Shown: positions 27,601-39,889, counted from the stretch's first letter. The stretch is 64,000 bases of DNA from CAVORB01 sp964395315 (GCA_964395315.1 CAYNBI010000004.1:14942-78941), one strand, 5' to 3'. The notes: generated by a model from the sequence alone, not told the origin. A program made the numbers and translations.

Positions 27601-28603
27601 GCGGGACCCGGTCCTTCAGATCGCGACCCGCTTTCCACCAGCCAATGGACGTGCCCGCGCCGTACGCGACCCCAAAAGCGAAACTCAATCCCCAATCCAC
27701 CAAGGACGGCTCGTACGTCAACAGCATCCCCCCGATCAATGCCGCCCCGGCGAAGGATCCGACAAGCGCCCAATACGCGCCTCTGGCCCACGCTTCAGCT
27801 TTGTCGGAGGCACCCTCGGCGCGTTTGCCGAGATCCGCGCGCAGCGTTTCGTACCCTGCCACCAAGGAACCTATGCCGAGCAAGGGCACGGCGAGCGCGA
27901 TCCCCGCCCGAATCGATGCTTCTCCGAGATGAGGCAACAGCGCGACAAGGAACCAGGGAAGAAGCAGGAGCGAGGTGCCGAACGCGATCAGAACGGACTG
28001 ATTGAGTATCAGGTTACGCAGGTAGGTCGCCACCCCGGTCAGGGTGTCCGTGCTCAGTGCCCCGACGCGCGGCGTCAGGTAGTTGCTGAACTCCCGGAGC
28101 CAGCGGACCTGCCGCGGTTCGGCCAGCGACGGACCGTCGCTCCCCTCGCAATCCGTGTTCTTGCTCAGGCGTTCTTCCACACCCAGGATGCCGGGGCGGA
28201 TGCCGCAGTGCGCCGCACCCTGGTCCCGGTGCACCCACGCGGAAAGCCAGGCACCGATGTAACCGCCGCCGGAAACGGTGGAAAGATAGTCGAAACGGTG
28301 AAGCAGCTTCAGCCGCGCCAAGCGCTGAATCACACCGAGATTAAAAGTGGCACTGCGTATCCCGCCGCCGGAGAACGCGAGTCCGACCAGGTTGCGGTCG
28401 TGAGCCCGCTCGAGCACGTCGTCACGGGTTCTCCCGCTGGGGTCAGGGACCGCTTCCCCTGGAACTCTGGCGCCGCTGCGTTCAGCCTCGGTACGCGCGG
28501 ATTTCAGGCAATACCGCGCCCAGTCGACCGCGTCGAGCTCCTGATCGAGTTGATGTCCGAAGCTCGTGCTCGTCGAAGTGTCTGATCGAGCGGTGGGAGA
28601 CAT
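24683..28603 (-). CDS. Very large patatin-like phospholipase with multiple membrane segments
   Basis: 1306 aa from ATG 28603, which has AGGAGG six bases upstream. Patatin elements are spread along the chain: oxyanion loop SGGGIRSATF (residues 78-87), nucleophile Ser111 in YLSTVSGGGYIGAW, and, over 600 residues later, the dyad Asp in YLSDGGHFENLGIYELVRRR. Between them lie about eight or more hydrophobic segments (for example LIAFGTSLLLLPWFLVALLP, ALVGSFAGAALIGGMLL and LALIATAVLAFLASLFLS), so the catalytic domain is split by a polytopic membrane insertion. The usual bacterial patatin is 300-400 residues. It should hydrolyse acyl ester bonds of membrane lipids. It heads the minus-strand cluster of GMC oxidoreductase and haem peroxidases, suggesting it supplies fatty-acid or lipid substrate. 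That link is inference. Confidence 0.87.
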   Translation of the reverse strand: MSPTARSDTSTSTSFGHQLDQELDAVDWARYCLKSARTEAERSGARVPGEAVPDPSGRTRDDVLERAHDRNLVGLAFSGGGIRSATFNLGVIQRLARLKLLHRFDYLSTVSGGGYIGAWLSAWVHRDQGAAHCGIRPGILGVEERLSKNTDCEGSDGPSLAEPRQVRWLREFSNYLTPRVGALSTDTLTGVATYLRNLILNQSVLIAFGTSLLLLPWFLVALLPHLGEASIRAGIALAVPLLGIGSLVAGYETLRADLGKRAEGASDKAEAWARGAYWALVGSFAGAALIGGMLLTYEPSLVDWGLSFAFGVAYGAGTSIGWWKAGRDLKDRVPQLDPGTLWLLRPLWALIAGIGLAGMLYLWAWLLRNPMSSLDNPLFAVALGPLVMLGAILLTITLHLGLTGRKLREAGRELWSSHGAHQMRAGVLWLVFAFSSLFGPLALVLANKWVAALGGVTWVLTTAAGVLAGSGATTGARGGSKAAELAARIAPYVFVTGILLIVSYGAYRVMWWQWSGRDVSPGTALCESAPRQLAYEFDWKQAGGETVGGIYEAGSSSHSCYGEYVNESARLVEGNWLALIATAVLAFLASLFLSWRVDINVFSFHMFYRNRIERCYMGASNLTRRPHPLTGLDPTDTPKLGDLVLGLREDVSPEVKEQVVRSAPGEGPEAPCPAQRPIPLINTALNLTSARNLAWQERKAASFSFTPMFCGYEIQAPDGQVLSGYRRTEDYVRTEDKWISLGLPITISGAAASPNAGYHTSAATAFLMTVFNVRLGWWLQNPIAGDAWERPGPRMSLFLLLQELFGMTTDRSKYVYLSDGGHFENLGIYELVRRRCRYIIACDAGCDPNFGFEDLGNAVRKCHIDLGIEIDIDPSAIRPDPTARRSRFHCAVGRIHYERRDKNARPGYLLYLKSSLGSDAPADIVQYAAEHPDFPHETTADQWYSESQFESYRKLGYHITGAVLEDAIAEQNSGGAGGEADLEEVFTALAERWYPPGAKNSAAFSHHGKGVEAIFERIRNDDDLKFLDQQIYPEWWYLTDDGRTGKPAPNPQMLPSSAAEIRAGFYLCNSLLQLMESVYHDLNLEEQYGHPDNRGWMNLFRHWSWAGMLRVTWAISASTYGARFQRFCRRRLDLEVGEVFCGVAVSVASARVDGDLDLESLKDRGGLNFLEADHVDKLVNLCFPGRADALSVVQLSLRVISPFEGGDQSTFSFPFAFALIDDAGADGELLYYRVRDHLREIGLGRKGLAVLLDNRLAAKAASLDSTQRRNLSIAIPEADYQVLRRLWTSVVVARGERGGGELNRFV

Positions 28604-29033
28604 TTCGGTCCTCCTTGTTTTTCTCGTTAGCCCACTCCTGGGCAGAGAGGGCGGCATGAGGCCCCTCGGACGTGTAAGAAGACGCCGCACTCGGGCGTCG
28701 CCATCAAAAGCTAGTTCATCTGTCGACCCTGATCAATGCTTGCCAAGGAAAGGCATGCACTGCAGGCAGTCCTGCCACGACTTCGTGCGGTCTGTGAATA
28801 CCTCAGCGACCGGGAAAGGGAAGACGGACTTCAGCGTGTCTTCGATCCCCAGATGCGAAACAGGACTTTGCCTCCGGCAACCCCCAGGGGCACACCGTTA
28901 GGTTGAGGCCTCTGCCACCGGCGCAAATGGGCAACAGGGTCCATTCTTCCTGTGATTGGTTCCAGCGGTTGCGTACGCGGTTTCTGCGGGGCCAGGCATC
29001 CGTGGCATTCCTCCCACCGGATCTATTCGACTC
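28604..29033. other. Intergenic region between patatin gene and gltD, no supported gene
   Basis: About 430 bases. It probably contains the promoter of the patatin-led cluster, but I could not pick a clear -35/-10 pair. A 46-codon minus-strand stretch ending near 28738 (GIEDTLKSVFPFPVAEVF) reads peptide-like but has no start codon; see the rejected list. Confidence 0.45.
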
Positions 29034-30446
29034 TCAGTCGCCCGACGACAGGTAGTCGACGATCCCCATCGCCGCATCGCGCCCGTCGGCAACCGCCGTG
29101 ACCACGAGATCCGACCCGCGGACCATATCGCCGCCGGCGAAGACGGCGGGGTTGGTCGTCTGGTACGGAAAGGCACCGACTGCCGGTGCCAGAACACGTC
29201 CAGACTGGTCGGTCTCGATGCCGAAGCGGGCGAGCCAGGCCGGCGGACTCGGCCGGAATCCGAACGCGACGATCACGGATTCCGCCTCGATGACCTCCTC
29301 GCTCCCCGGCACCGGCCGGGGTCTGCGTCGACCGCGCTCGTCGGGCTCCCCGAGTCGGGTGTGGACGAACTCCACCGCCTCGACCTGCCGTTCCCCCAGG
29401 ATGCCCACCGGCTGGCGATTCCAGAGAAAGCGCACGCCCTCCTCCTCGGCATTGTTCACCTCGCGGCGGGAGCCGGGCATGCTCTCCCGGTCGCGCCGGT
29501 AGAGACAGGTGACGCTCGCAGCGCCCTGGCGGATGGCGGTGCGGTTGCAGTCCATCGCCGTGTCACCACCGCCGAGCACCACGACGCGCTTGCCCGCGAG
29601 ATCGACGTGGGCCTCGCCGCGGAGCCCGAGCATGGGCGCGACGTTGCCGACCAGGTAATCGAGCGCCCGGTGCACACCGGGCAGCGACTCTCCGGGAAGC
29701 TCACCGCGAACCGCACCGTACGCACCCATCCCCAGCAGCACCGCGTCATGGTCCTTGAGCAGGTCGTGGAGGGCGACGTCCCGGCCTATCTCCAGACCCA
29801 GGTGGAAGCGCACACCCATGTCCGCCAGGGCACGGCGGCGTCGCCGGACGATCTCCTTGTCCAGCTTGAAGGGGGGGATACCGAAGGTGAGCAGCCCGCC
29901 GATCTCCGGATATCGGTCGAACACGTGAGCCCCGACCCCGTGCCGAACGAGCGTATCCGCGCACCCCAGGCCCGCGGGACCGGCGCCGACGATGGCCACC
30001 CGCTTGCCGGACGGGCGCACCCGGCTCAGGTCCGGCCGCCAGCCGCTCTCCAGCGCGTAATCGGCGAGGTCGCGCTCCACGGCACCGATGGTGACGGCGC
30101 CGAAGCCGTCCTCCAGGGTGCATGACCCTTCGCACAGCCGGTCCTGCGGACAGACGCGTCCGCAAATCTCGGGCAGCGGATTGGTGCGATGGGCGAGGTC
30201 CGCCGCCTCCATTAGGCGTCCGTCGCGCACCAGGGCCAGCCAGCCGGGGATCAGGTTGTGCAGTGGACACTTCCACTCGCAATAGGGATTACCGCAGTCG
30301 ATGCAGCGGCCGGCCTGGGCGGCGGACTGCCCCGCCGGGAACTGCGAGTAGATCTCGCGATAGTCCCGCGTGCGTTGGTGCACCGGCCGCTTGGGCGGGT
30401 CCTGCCGGGGGAGATCGATGAAGCGGAAGGGGTCGTACGCTGTCAT
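29034..30446 (-). CDS. gltD: Glutamate synthase (NADPH) small subunit
   Basis: 470 aa from ATG 30446. The N-terminal 4Fe-4S region has C-x2-C-x4-C-x3-C type spacing in CIDCGNPYCEWKCPLHN and a second set in EICGRVCPQDRLCEGSC. An FAD Rossmann motif follows (VAIVGAGPAGLGCADTL), then an NADPH-binding Rossmann motif (VVVLGGGDTAMDC), and the C-terminal FAD clamp (VFAGGDMVRGSDLVVTAVAD). This subunit takes electrons from NADPH and passes them to GltB, which makes two glutamates from glutamine and 2-oxoglutarate in ammonia assimilation. It sits 15 bases downstream of gltB, the normal operon order, and has normal length. Confidence 0.96.
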   Translation of the reverse strand: MTAYDPFRFIDLPRQDPPKRPVHQRTRDYREIYSQFPAGQSAAQAGRCIDCGNPYCEWKCPLHNLIPGWLALVRDGRLMEAADLAHRTNPLPEICGRVCPQDRLCEGSCTLEDGFGAVTIGAVERDLADYALESGWRPDLSRVRPSGKRVAIVGAGPAGLGCADTLVRHGVGAHVFDRYPEIGGLLTFGIPPFKLDKEIVRRRRRALADMGVRFHLGLEIGRDVALHDLLKDHDAVLLGMGAYGAVRGELPGESLPGVHRALDYLVGNVAPMLGLRGEAHVDLAGKRVVVLGGGDTAMDCNRTAIRQGAASVTCLYRRDRESMPGSRREVNNAEEEGVRFLWNRQPVGILGERQVEAVEFVHTRLGEPDERGRRRPRPVPGSEEVIEAESVIVAFGFRPSPPAWLARFGIETDQSGRVLAPAVGAFPYQTTNPAVFAGGDMVRGSDLVVTAVADGRDAAMGIVDYLSSGD

Positions 30447-30461
30447 GGGCGGCGAGGGGTC

Positions 30462-34934
<4,473 letters not shown>

Positions 34935-35279
34935 GATCTCCTTCCTCGTGAGTCCGAATGGAGATGACGTTATGGCGACTGGAAGCTGAGCACGCCGGGA
35001 ACCAGGCGCGTTTCGCCAACACAGCTATGCTGGCGTCCACCGCTGCCGTCGTCGCAGCGAACCATAGAAATACCCGTCCCGGACCATCGCCAACAGCGGC
35101 TCCGTAACGGCGAAGCTCGTCACTTAAGCAAAGGGTAGGTCAGGTCGCGGAGCCTGGCCATGCGGACTACCGCGCGTTTTCTGGGGAGTACCCCCAACTC
35201 TCGGAAGGTCGCACCCGATGTACTCCGGAGACGCAAGTCGTTGGCGATCCTCGCCTAAATCAGCACGCCACCCAGGAAG
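34935..35279. other. Intergenic, no supported gene
   Basis: 345 bases upstream of gltB. It should hold the gltB promoter. No clear -35/-10 pair or operator is recognised and no coding frame stands out. Confidence 0.45.
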
Positions 35280-35739
35280 TACGGTTCCTGGCACCTCGAC
35301 GGCAAACTGCTGCGCCGTCCGTGCGCGATCATCAACTCGAACAGCCAACTGATGCTGGGCCGCGAGTTTGCGCTGCGCGCCCGCGCGATGGTACGAGAGG
35401 TGATCCGCGATCAGCTCGACGTTGGTCTGAGCGACGTCTCGGTCGGGCTCCCGCCGCGCAAGCCTGGGCAGTCCCCGCAACGCCCCCTGCGCTGGGCCTA
35501 GCAGCGCGACGAGGCGGAGGTCGAGGCGGGGCGCACGCAGGCCTATCCACAGATCCGAGAACTGTCCAAGCAGGAACGGGCGAGGATCTGCTCCGGTGAC
35601 GAGGCCAGCATCCGATCGGACACCCACGGCGGGACGACCTGGGCGCCTGCGGGCGAGTCGCCTGTTGCCGAGACCACCGGCACGAGTTTCAGCATCAACC
35701 TGGCGTCCGTGGTGAGCGGCCGGGGCCTGATGGCCGTTT
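35280..35739 (+). mobile_element. IS630-family transposase remnant (second, different subgroup)
   Basis: One plus-strand frame from 35280 reads GSWHLDGKLLRRPCAIINSN, a winged-helix segment (MVREVIRDQLDVGLSDVSVG), then PGQSPQRPLRWA, an in-frame TAG at 35499-35501, and continues RDEAEVEAGRTQAYPQIREL, GDEASIRSDTHGGTTWAPAG and TGTSFSINLASVVS. The SPQRPL, DEA-x-[IV]-RSD-x-H-x-GTTWAP and GxxFSxN pattern is that of the IS630 group with a SPQRPL linker, distinct from the copy near 4.5 kb. N-terminus and the catalytic C-terminal third are missing; it ends where the SCO gene begins on the other strand. It is dead. Confidence 0.82.
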
Positions 35740-36310
35740 ACTCCCCCCCATCGCCCAATAGCTCCATGACTTTCGCCTGCAGGTGTTCCGCCGACAGTCC
35801 GAAGGGGACGATGGCAGCCACCCGACCCACCCTGTCCAGCAAAAAGAGGTGGGCCGTATGATCCAGGGTGTAGTGTTCGCCACCCGTATCGCCGTGCAGC
35901 GCATGGCGGACGCGGTACTGTTCCGCGACCTTCTTCAACTTCCCGGGGTCGCCGGTCAAGCCCACGATGCGAGGATGAAAATGCACCACATAGGGCGAAA
36001 GCACATCCAGCGTATCGCGCATCGGATCCAGGGACACGAAAAGGGGGACGACCTGCTCTGAGCGCTGACCAAGTGAGTCGAGGACCTGGCCGGCCATCGT
36101 CATCGTCAGGGGGCATACGTCCGGGCAATAGGTGTACCCGAAGAAAAGCATGACGACCCTGCCCCGCAGGCTACTGAGCGAAAAAGGGTTGCCGTGATGG
36201 TCGGTGAGCGTGAAATCGCCGCCGAGCGCATCTTGCCCCGGATTTGCCGCGAAAGCCGGGCCGGTACTCCCGAGGATGGCCAGCATCAGGACAGCCGACA
36301 GCCGCTTCAT
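35738..36310 (-). CDS. SCO1/SenC-family copper chaperone
   Basis: 190 aa from ATG 36310, overlapping the preceding stop by four bases (ATGA). An N-terminal signal peptide (LSAVLMLAILGSTGPAFA) sends it to the periplasm. The thioredoxin-like fold carries the copper motif Cys62-P-D-V-Cys66 in YTYCPDVCPL and the third ligand His in LDHTAHLFLLD (about residues 151-154). SCO proteins deliver copper to CuA or other copper enzymes. Here it is the third gene of the mtoX operon, so the client is most likely the copper-dependent methanethiol oxidase rather than cytochrome oxidase. That association is known from published mtoX clusters; the client assignment is inference. Confidence 0.9.
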   Translation of the reverse strand: MKRLSAVLMLAILGSTGPAFAANPGQDALGGDFTLTDHHGNPFSLSSLRGRVVMLFFGYTYCPDVCPLTMTMAGQVLDSLGQRSEQVVPLFVSLDPMRDTLDVLSPYVVHFHPRIVGLTGDPGKLKKVAEQYRVRHALHGDTGGEHYTLDHTAHLFLLDRVGRVAAIVPFGLSAEHLQAKVMELLGDGGE

Positions 36311-38307
36311 CTGTCTGACATCCCTGCCGACGCCGGGTCACCGATCGGAGCGGCGAACGCATCCGACACGAGCAGGTCGACGTTGCTCCCGGTGAGCGAC
36401 GCGAGAAAGGAAACGAGGTCTTGCTCCTCGTTCTCGGACAGGCCTAGGGGGCGAACCCGGGGATCCAGCCCCTCGTTGGGTACGCCGCCACGATTGTAAA
36501 ACGCCACCACCTCGCGCAGCGTTCCCAAGGAGCCGTCGTGCATGTAGGGCGCGGTCTGGGTGAGATTGCGCAGCGTGGGCGTGCGGTACTTCCAGCGGTC
36601 GGCGGGGTTCTGGGTGACCTCGTAGAGCCCGAGGTCGTTGTGCGGGCGCTCTGACACCGAGTCGATCACGGAGCGCGGGACTTCCAGCACGACCCCGGGG
36701 GCCACGGTCACCGCACGGCTTTCCGGCTCGCGCTGCATGGACGCGCGATAGCCGATGCCCGTGTTGTGCATGCCGTTGTCGGTAAAGAGCGAGTACTCGT
36801 CACCGACACTGTGGCAGGAGACGCAGCCCGCCTTGCCGGTGAAAAGCGCGAAGCCGCGCTTTTCGGATGCGCTGAGCGCCGTCTCCTCGCCGGCGTAGTA
36901 CCAGCGATCGAAAGCGGAATCGCCAGCGAGCAGGGTTCGCTGGTAGCTCGCGAGTGCCATGCCCAGGGTCTCCATGCCGGGCCCGCGCCCGTCGAACGCC
37001 GTTTCGAACAGACCCTGGTAGTCAGGCAACTGCCGCAGCTTGTTGATAACGGACCCCACCGAGGGGTTGGCCATCTCATTCGCCGCGAGCAAGGGCCCCC
37101 AGATCTGACTCTCCAGGCTGTATTCGCGCCCGTCGTGAAAGAGGCGGGTTAAGTAGCCAGAGTTGTAGATCGTTGGCGCGTTTCGCCTTACGGTCCGGCC
37201 CTCGAACCCAACGGCGGTTGCCATCTCGTTGCTGGTGAATCCCTGCTCGGGGATGTGGCACATGGCACAGGAGAAGGTGTTGTTCAGTGATAGCCGCCGG
37301 TCGAAGAACAGCTTACGGCCCAGCTCGACCTTGGCCCTGGTGATGGGGTTCCCGGCGGGCACCGGTACCGGCGGTAGGCCTAAGGGCGGCGCCTCGACCA
37401 GGCGGACCAAATCGGCTGGCTCTCCCTTCCGGGCCTCGAGGCTGCGCGAGCGCGTCACGTACTCCTCGTCGCCGTAGCCAGCCTTGAAATCGCCGGGTCC
37501 GGACAAGGCGGAGGCGGATCCTTGGGCGTGGTCCCGGCCCGCGGGCGCCTCGGCGCCCTGCCGCTTTTCCTGCTCCAGCAGCACGGTCTTGACGTCGCTG
37601 ACAAGCAGATCCGGGTGCAGAAACGAGACGCTGTAGATGTTGCGGATGCGCTTTTCCCGGTCGATGAGGTAGACGCGCAGGACATGGGCAAAGCCGCCCG
37701 TCGGATCGCCCTGCTCGTCGTACTCTTTCATCACCGATTGATTGTAGGCGGCTAAGATCGGCGCGAGTTGATCCGCTGACGCCGTGGTCAGAAACCGCCA
37801 GTCGACGCCAGGGCCTTTGAGTCCCTCGCCGTAGAGGCGCATGACTTCGGGAGTGTCGTGGGCCGGGTCGAAGCTCAGGGTCACCAGGCGCAGCCGACCG
37901 GCAATCTCGGGAGCCTGCTGCAGACGTTGCTTGATGCGGTGGAAAACCGCTGTGGCAAGGGGGCAGCCCGCGGTGTCCCTGCAGGTGCTGTAGACGAAGC
38001 TGAGCAGTACATTTGCGCCACCGAAAACCTCGTGCAGCCGCGTCTCCATGCCGTCACTACTCAGCACAACACCATCTGCCGCGTCGTCCAGGACGGGCAG
38101 CTCATAGGTACCGGGTGCCGGCGCAGTGTAGCCGAGCTCGCCATACCCCGGGGGGAGGATCTGCTCACCCGAGGCGGTGATCGACGCGGCAAGCAGCAGG
38201 ACAGGGATCGCAACTCGCCCGGCCACGGCGCCGCCCCGCAGCGACGGAACAATCACACCGGCGCCGTGCCCTGGAGATCCGGTCAGCCGGGAGGCCGCGC
38301 GACTCAC
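36307..38307 (-). CDS. Fusion of SCO-like domain with MauG/cytochrome c peroxidase-type di-haem domain
   Basis: 666 aa from GTG 38307 (start uncertain; an in-frame GTG lies 17 codons in). A hydrophobic signal-like segment (VAIPVLLLAASITASG) comes first. Residues about 60-260 are a SCO-like thioredoxin fold with Cys109 and Cys115 (STCRDTAGCPLA), a C-x5-C spacing instead of C-x3-C. After a linker comes a di-haem peroxidase module with CAMCH at residue 347 and CVSCH at residue 495, plus GRKLFFDRRLS and the final helix LSENEEQDLVSFLASLTG. MauG proteins perform haem-dependent oxidation during maturation of partner enzymes. It lies 28 bases downstream of mtoX, so the product may mature or re-oxidise methanethiol oxidase in the periplasm. 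Confidence 0.87.
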   Translation of the reverse strand: MSRAASRLTGSPGHGAGVIVPSLRGGAVAGRVAIPVLLLAASITASGEQILPPGYGELGYTAPAPGTYELPVLDDAADGVVLSSDGMETRLHEVFGGANVLLSFVYSTCRDTAGCPLATAVFHRIKQRLQQAPEIAGRLRLVTLSFDPAHDTPEVMRLYGEGLKGPGVDWRFLTTASADQLAPILAAYNQSVMKEYDEQGDPTGGFAHVLRVYLIDREKRIRNIYSVSFLHPDLLVSDVKTVLLEQEKRQGAEAPAGRDHAQGSASALSGPGDFKAGYGDEEYVTRSRSLEARKGEPADLVRLVEAPPLGLPPVPVPAGNPITRAKVELGRKLFFDRRLSLNNTFSCAMCHIPEQGFTSNEMATAVGFEGRTVRRNAPTIYNSGYLTRLFHDGREYSLESQIWGPLLAANEMANPSVGSVINKLRQLPDYQGLFETAFDGRGPGMETLGMALASYQRTLLAGDSAFDRWYYAGEETALSASEKRGFALFTGKAGCVSCHSVGDEYSLFTDNGMHNTGIGYRASMQREPESRAVTVAPGVVLEVPRSVIDSVSERPHNDLGLYEVTQNPADRWKYRTPTLRNLTQTAPYMHDGSLGTLREVVAFYNRGGVPNEGLDPRVRPLGLSENEEQDLVSFLASLTGSNVDLLVSDAFAAPIGDPASAGMSDR

Positions 38308-38335
38308 GCGGCCCCCCGCCCGAAGTGGGGGCCGG

Positions 38336-39712
38336 TCACTGGAGCCGCGCTACCTTCGGGTCCTCGGGCCGGCCCGGCTTCTTCGCGTAGAGGGCATAGG
38401 CCCCGAACCGCATCTGATGCGGTCGACCAAGCTTCTCGGCGGTGAAGTCGATGGCAAATTTCTCCACCAGTTCATCGCCGTTCCAGTCGTAGGCCTTGAA
38501 GTATTGGTCGTTGTCCTCGCCCTTCTTGTCCCAGTTCGCCAGCAGCGACGAGGTGTAGTAGACGCGCTTGCCGTCCCAACTCTGCGAGGCCATGTTGATC
38601 TGGCGCCCGATGTCCTTCTCGTAGATCTGTTTCGGATTGAAGGGATCCGAGACGTCGAACAGCCTGGACTTGCCGTCCATGAAGGTGTCGACCCACAGAC
38701 GGTTGTCATCGGCGCTGATGGAGATATCGACGGGCAGAGGTATCTGGGACGGATCGCCGATATCCGCGACGGCGGTTGCCTGCCACTCGCCCGCGTCGTC
38801 CCGATGGATCAACCAGATCTTCGAGGTGAGTGCCGTCGTCGTGAAGCAGTAGTCGTGGTGCGGCTGCCAGGCACAGCGGATTTCCAGCGGCGCACCGGGA
38901 ACGTCGAGGACCTTCTTCGGCTCGCGGGCGTGGAGGTCCCAGACCACCACCGTGTTGCCGAACCGTTTCATGGCTTCCTCGTCCTTCAGCATCTTGCCGA
39001 AGTCCATCATGTAATTGGACCAGCCGGTGAAGGAAGACGTGAACATCGCATTGAGGCGCGGCTGGACGCGGACGTCATAGCCATAGCCGTCGGCGTACTT
39101 GCCGCTCTTGACCGCACCCTGGAGGTTATCGTCGGTCGGCATCCAGTGCGTGGCGATGTACTTGCCGTCGTTGGTGTACTCCACCAGGGCCGTGCGCCCG
39201 CCGTGGTCCCTGTTGTTGGAGAGACCCGTGATCATCATGCGGCCCGGGAGCGCATAGGTGGTGTGAGGACCGACGACGCCTCCGCTGGCGGCGACGAAGT
39301 CATCGATGGTCTTGTGCAGCCTCGGTTTCCCGGGATCGGTGTGGACGTCGAAGAGGAAGATGTTGTTGGTGTCCAGGCCCGCCGCCCAGAGGTAGCGCCG
39401 GTCATCCGTGAAGCCGGAATGATGTGCCTCGTTGCGGCCGCCAACCGAGAGGCTATGCACCACCTTGCCGTAGCTGTCGGACTTGGGGTTGACATCAACG
39501 GTGACAAGCTTGTCCTGCCCGTCGCCGAGGCCTTCAACGCCCAGGGTCCAGACGTACACGTAGTCTTCTTGGCCGACGATCTTCGCCATGTAGGGCGACA
39601 TGCAGGTCTCGTCGGCACGCGGTTCCTGCGAAGGCAGCGTCGCGGCCAAGAGCAACGCGAGAGAGGTGGCGCCGGCCAGAGCGACCTTGCGCACTGTGTT
39701 AGAGTCGATCAT
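38336..39712 (-). CDS. mtoX: Methanethiol oxidase (SBP56/selenium-binding protein family)
   Basis: 458 aa. The start chosen is ATG 39712, with GGAG eight bases upstream; a frame open to 39841 has no such site. The signal peptide VRKVALAGATSLALLLAATL with following ADE predicts periplasmic export, as in bacterial MtoX. Family landmarks: CMSPYMAKIVGQEDYVYVWT, NEAHHSGFTDDRRYLWAAGL with the His97-His98 pair, VVVWDLHAREPKKVLDVPG, and DISISADDNRLWVD. The enzyme oxidises methanethiol to formaldehyde, hydrogen sulfide and hydrogen peroxide and is copper-dependent. The downstream MauG and SCO genes and a divergent TetR gene reproduce the published mtoX neighbourhood. Substrate assignment rests on family and context. 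Confidence 0.92.
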   Translation of the reverse strand: MIDSNTVRKVALAGATSLALLLAATLPSQEPRADETCMSPYMAKIVGQEDYVYVWTLGVEGLGDGQDKLVTVDVNPKSDSYGKVVHSLSVGGRNEAHHSGFTDDRRYLWAAGLDTNNIFLFDVHTDPGKPRLHKTIDDFVAASGGVVGPHTTYALPGRMMITGLSNNRDHGGRTALVEYTNDGKYIATHWMPTDDNLQGAVKSGKYADGYGYDVRVQPRLNAMFTSSFTGWSNYMMDFGKMLKDEEAMKRFGNTVVVWDLHAREPKKVLDVPGAPLEIRCAWQPHHDYCFTTTALTSKIWLIHRDDAGEWQATAVADIGDPSQIPLPVDISISADDNRLWVDTFMDGKSRLFDVSDPFNPKQIYEKDIGRQINMASQSWDGKRVYYTSSLLANWDKKGEDNDQYFKAYDWNGDELVEKFAIDFTAEKLGRPHQMRFGAYALYAKKPGRPEDPKVARLQ

Positions 39713-39849
39713 CGCTGTTCTCCATCCGTTAAGGTGCAGTGGTCGTGTGTTCTTCTGTGTTGTTGGTGAAATCTGCTCGCGGAACGGTTTCGGTACAGAC
39801 GGCACCGCGGAGGCACCGTTCTCAGGCATGCCATCCCGCATGTTGTTTT

Positions 39850-39862
39850 TTCTAGACTAGAA
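39850..39862. promoter_or_regulatory. Palindrome 1, TTCTAG-N-CTAGAA
   Basis: A perfect 6-bp inverted repeat with a one-base centre, abutting the second palindrome. It overlaps the proposed mtoX -10. It could be a half of a larger operator or a second protein site. Confidence 0.5.
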
Positions 39863-39876
39863 TGAATGTTCATTCA
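39863..39876. promoter_or_regulatory. Probable TetR operator, TGAATG-TT-CATTCA
   Basis: A perfect 6-bp inverted repeat around a TT centre, between divergent mtoX and tetR. TGAATG/CATTCA arms are common in operators of TetR-family repressors that control their own divergent promoter. It covers the upstream ATG at 39866, which argues that the real tetR start is the ATG at 39890. Confidence 0.65.
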
Positions 39877-39889
39877 AGGGTGGATTCGT

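Larger units (their letters stand above)
39849..39877 (-). promoter_or_regulatory. Candidate sigma70 promoter of mtoX
   Basis: On the minus strand TTGAAT (complement of 39872-39877) and TAGAAA (complement of 39849-39854) are separated by exactly 17 bases. Each matches consensus at four of six positions. Both lie within the palindromes described separately, about 135 bases upstream of the mtoX start. It is modest on sequence alone but well placed for repression by the divergent TetR protein. Confidence 0.45.

Noticed and set aside
28738..28890. Minus-strand 46-codon peptide-like stretch with GIEDTLKSVFPFPVAEVF
   Set aside because: It has no start codon between the upstream stop and the peptide-like part and no known family. 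It could be a gene relic, but the support is too thin to list as a feature.
39866..39889. Upstream ATG for the TetR gene
   Set aside because: It sits inside the proposed operator palindrome. ATG 39890 starts just before the helix-turn-helix at a normal distance.
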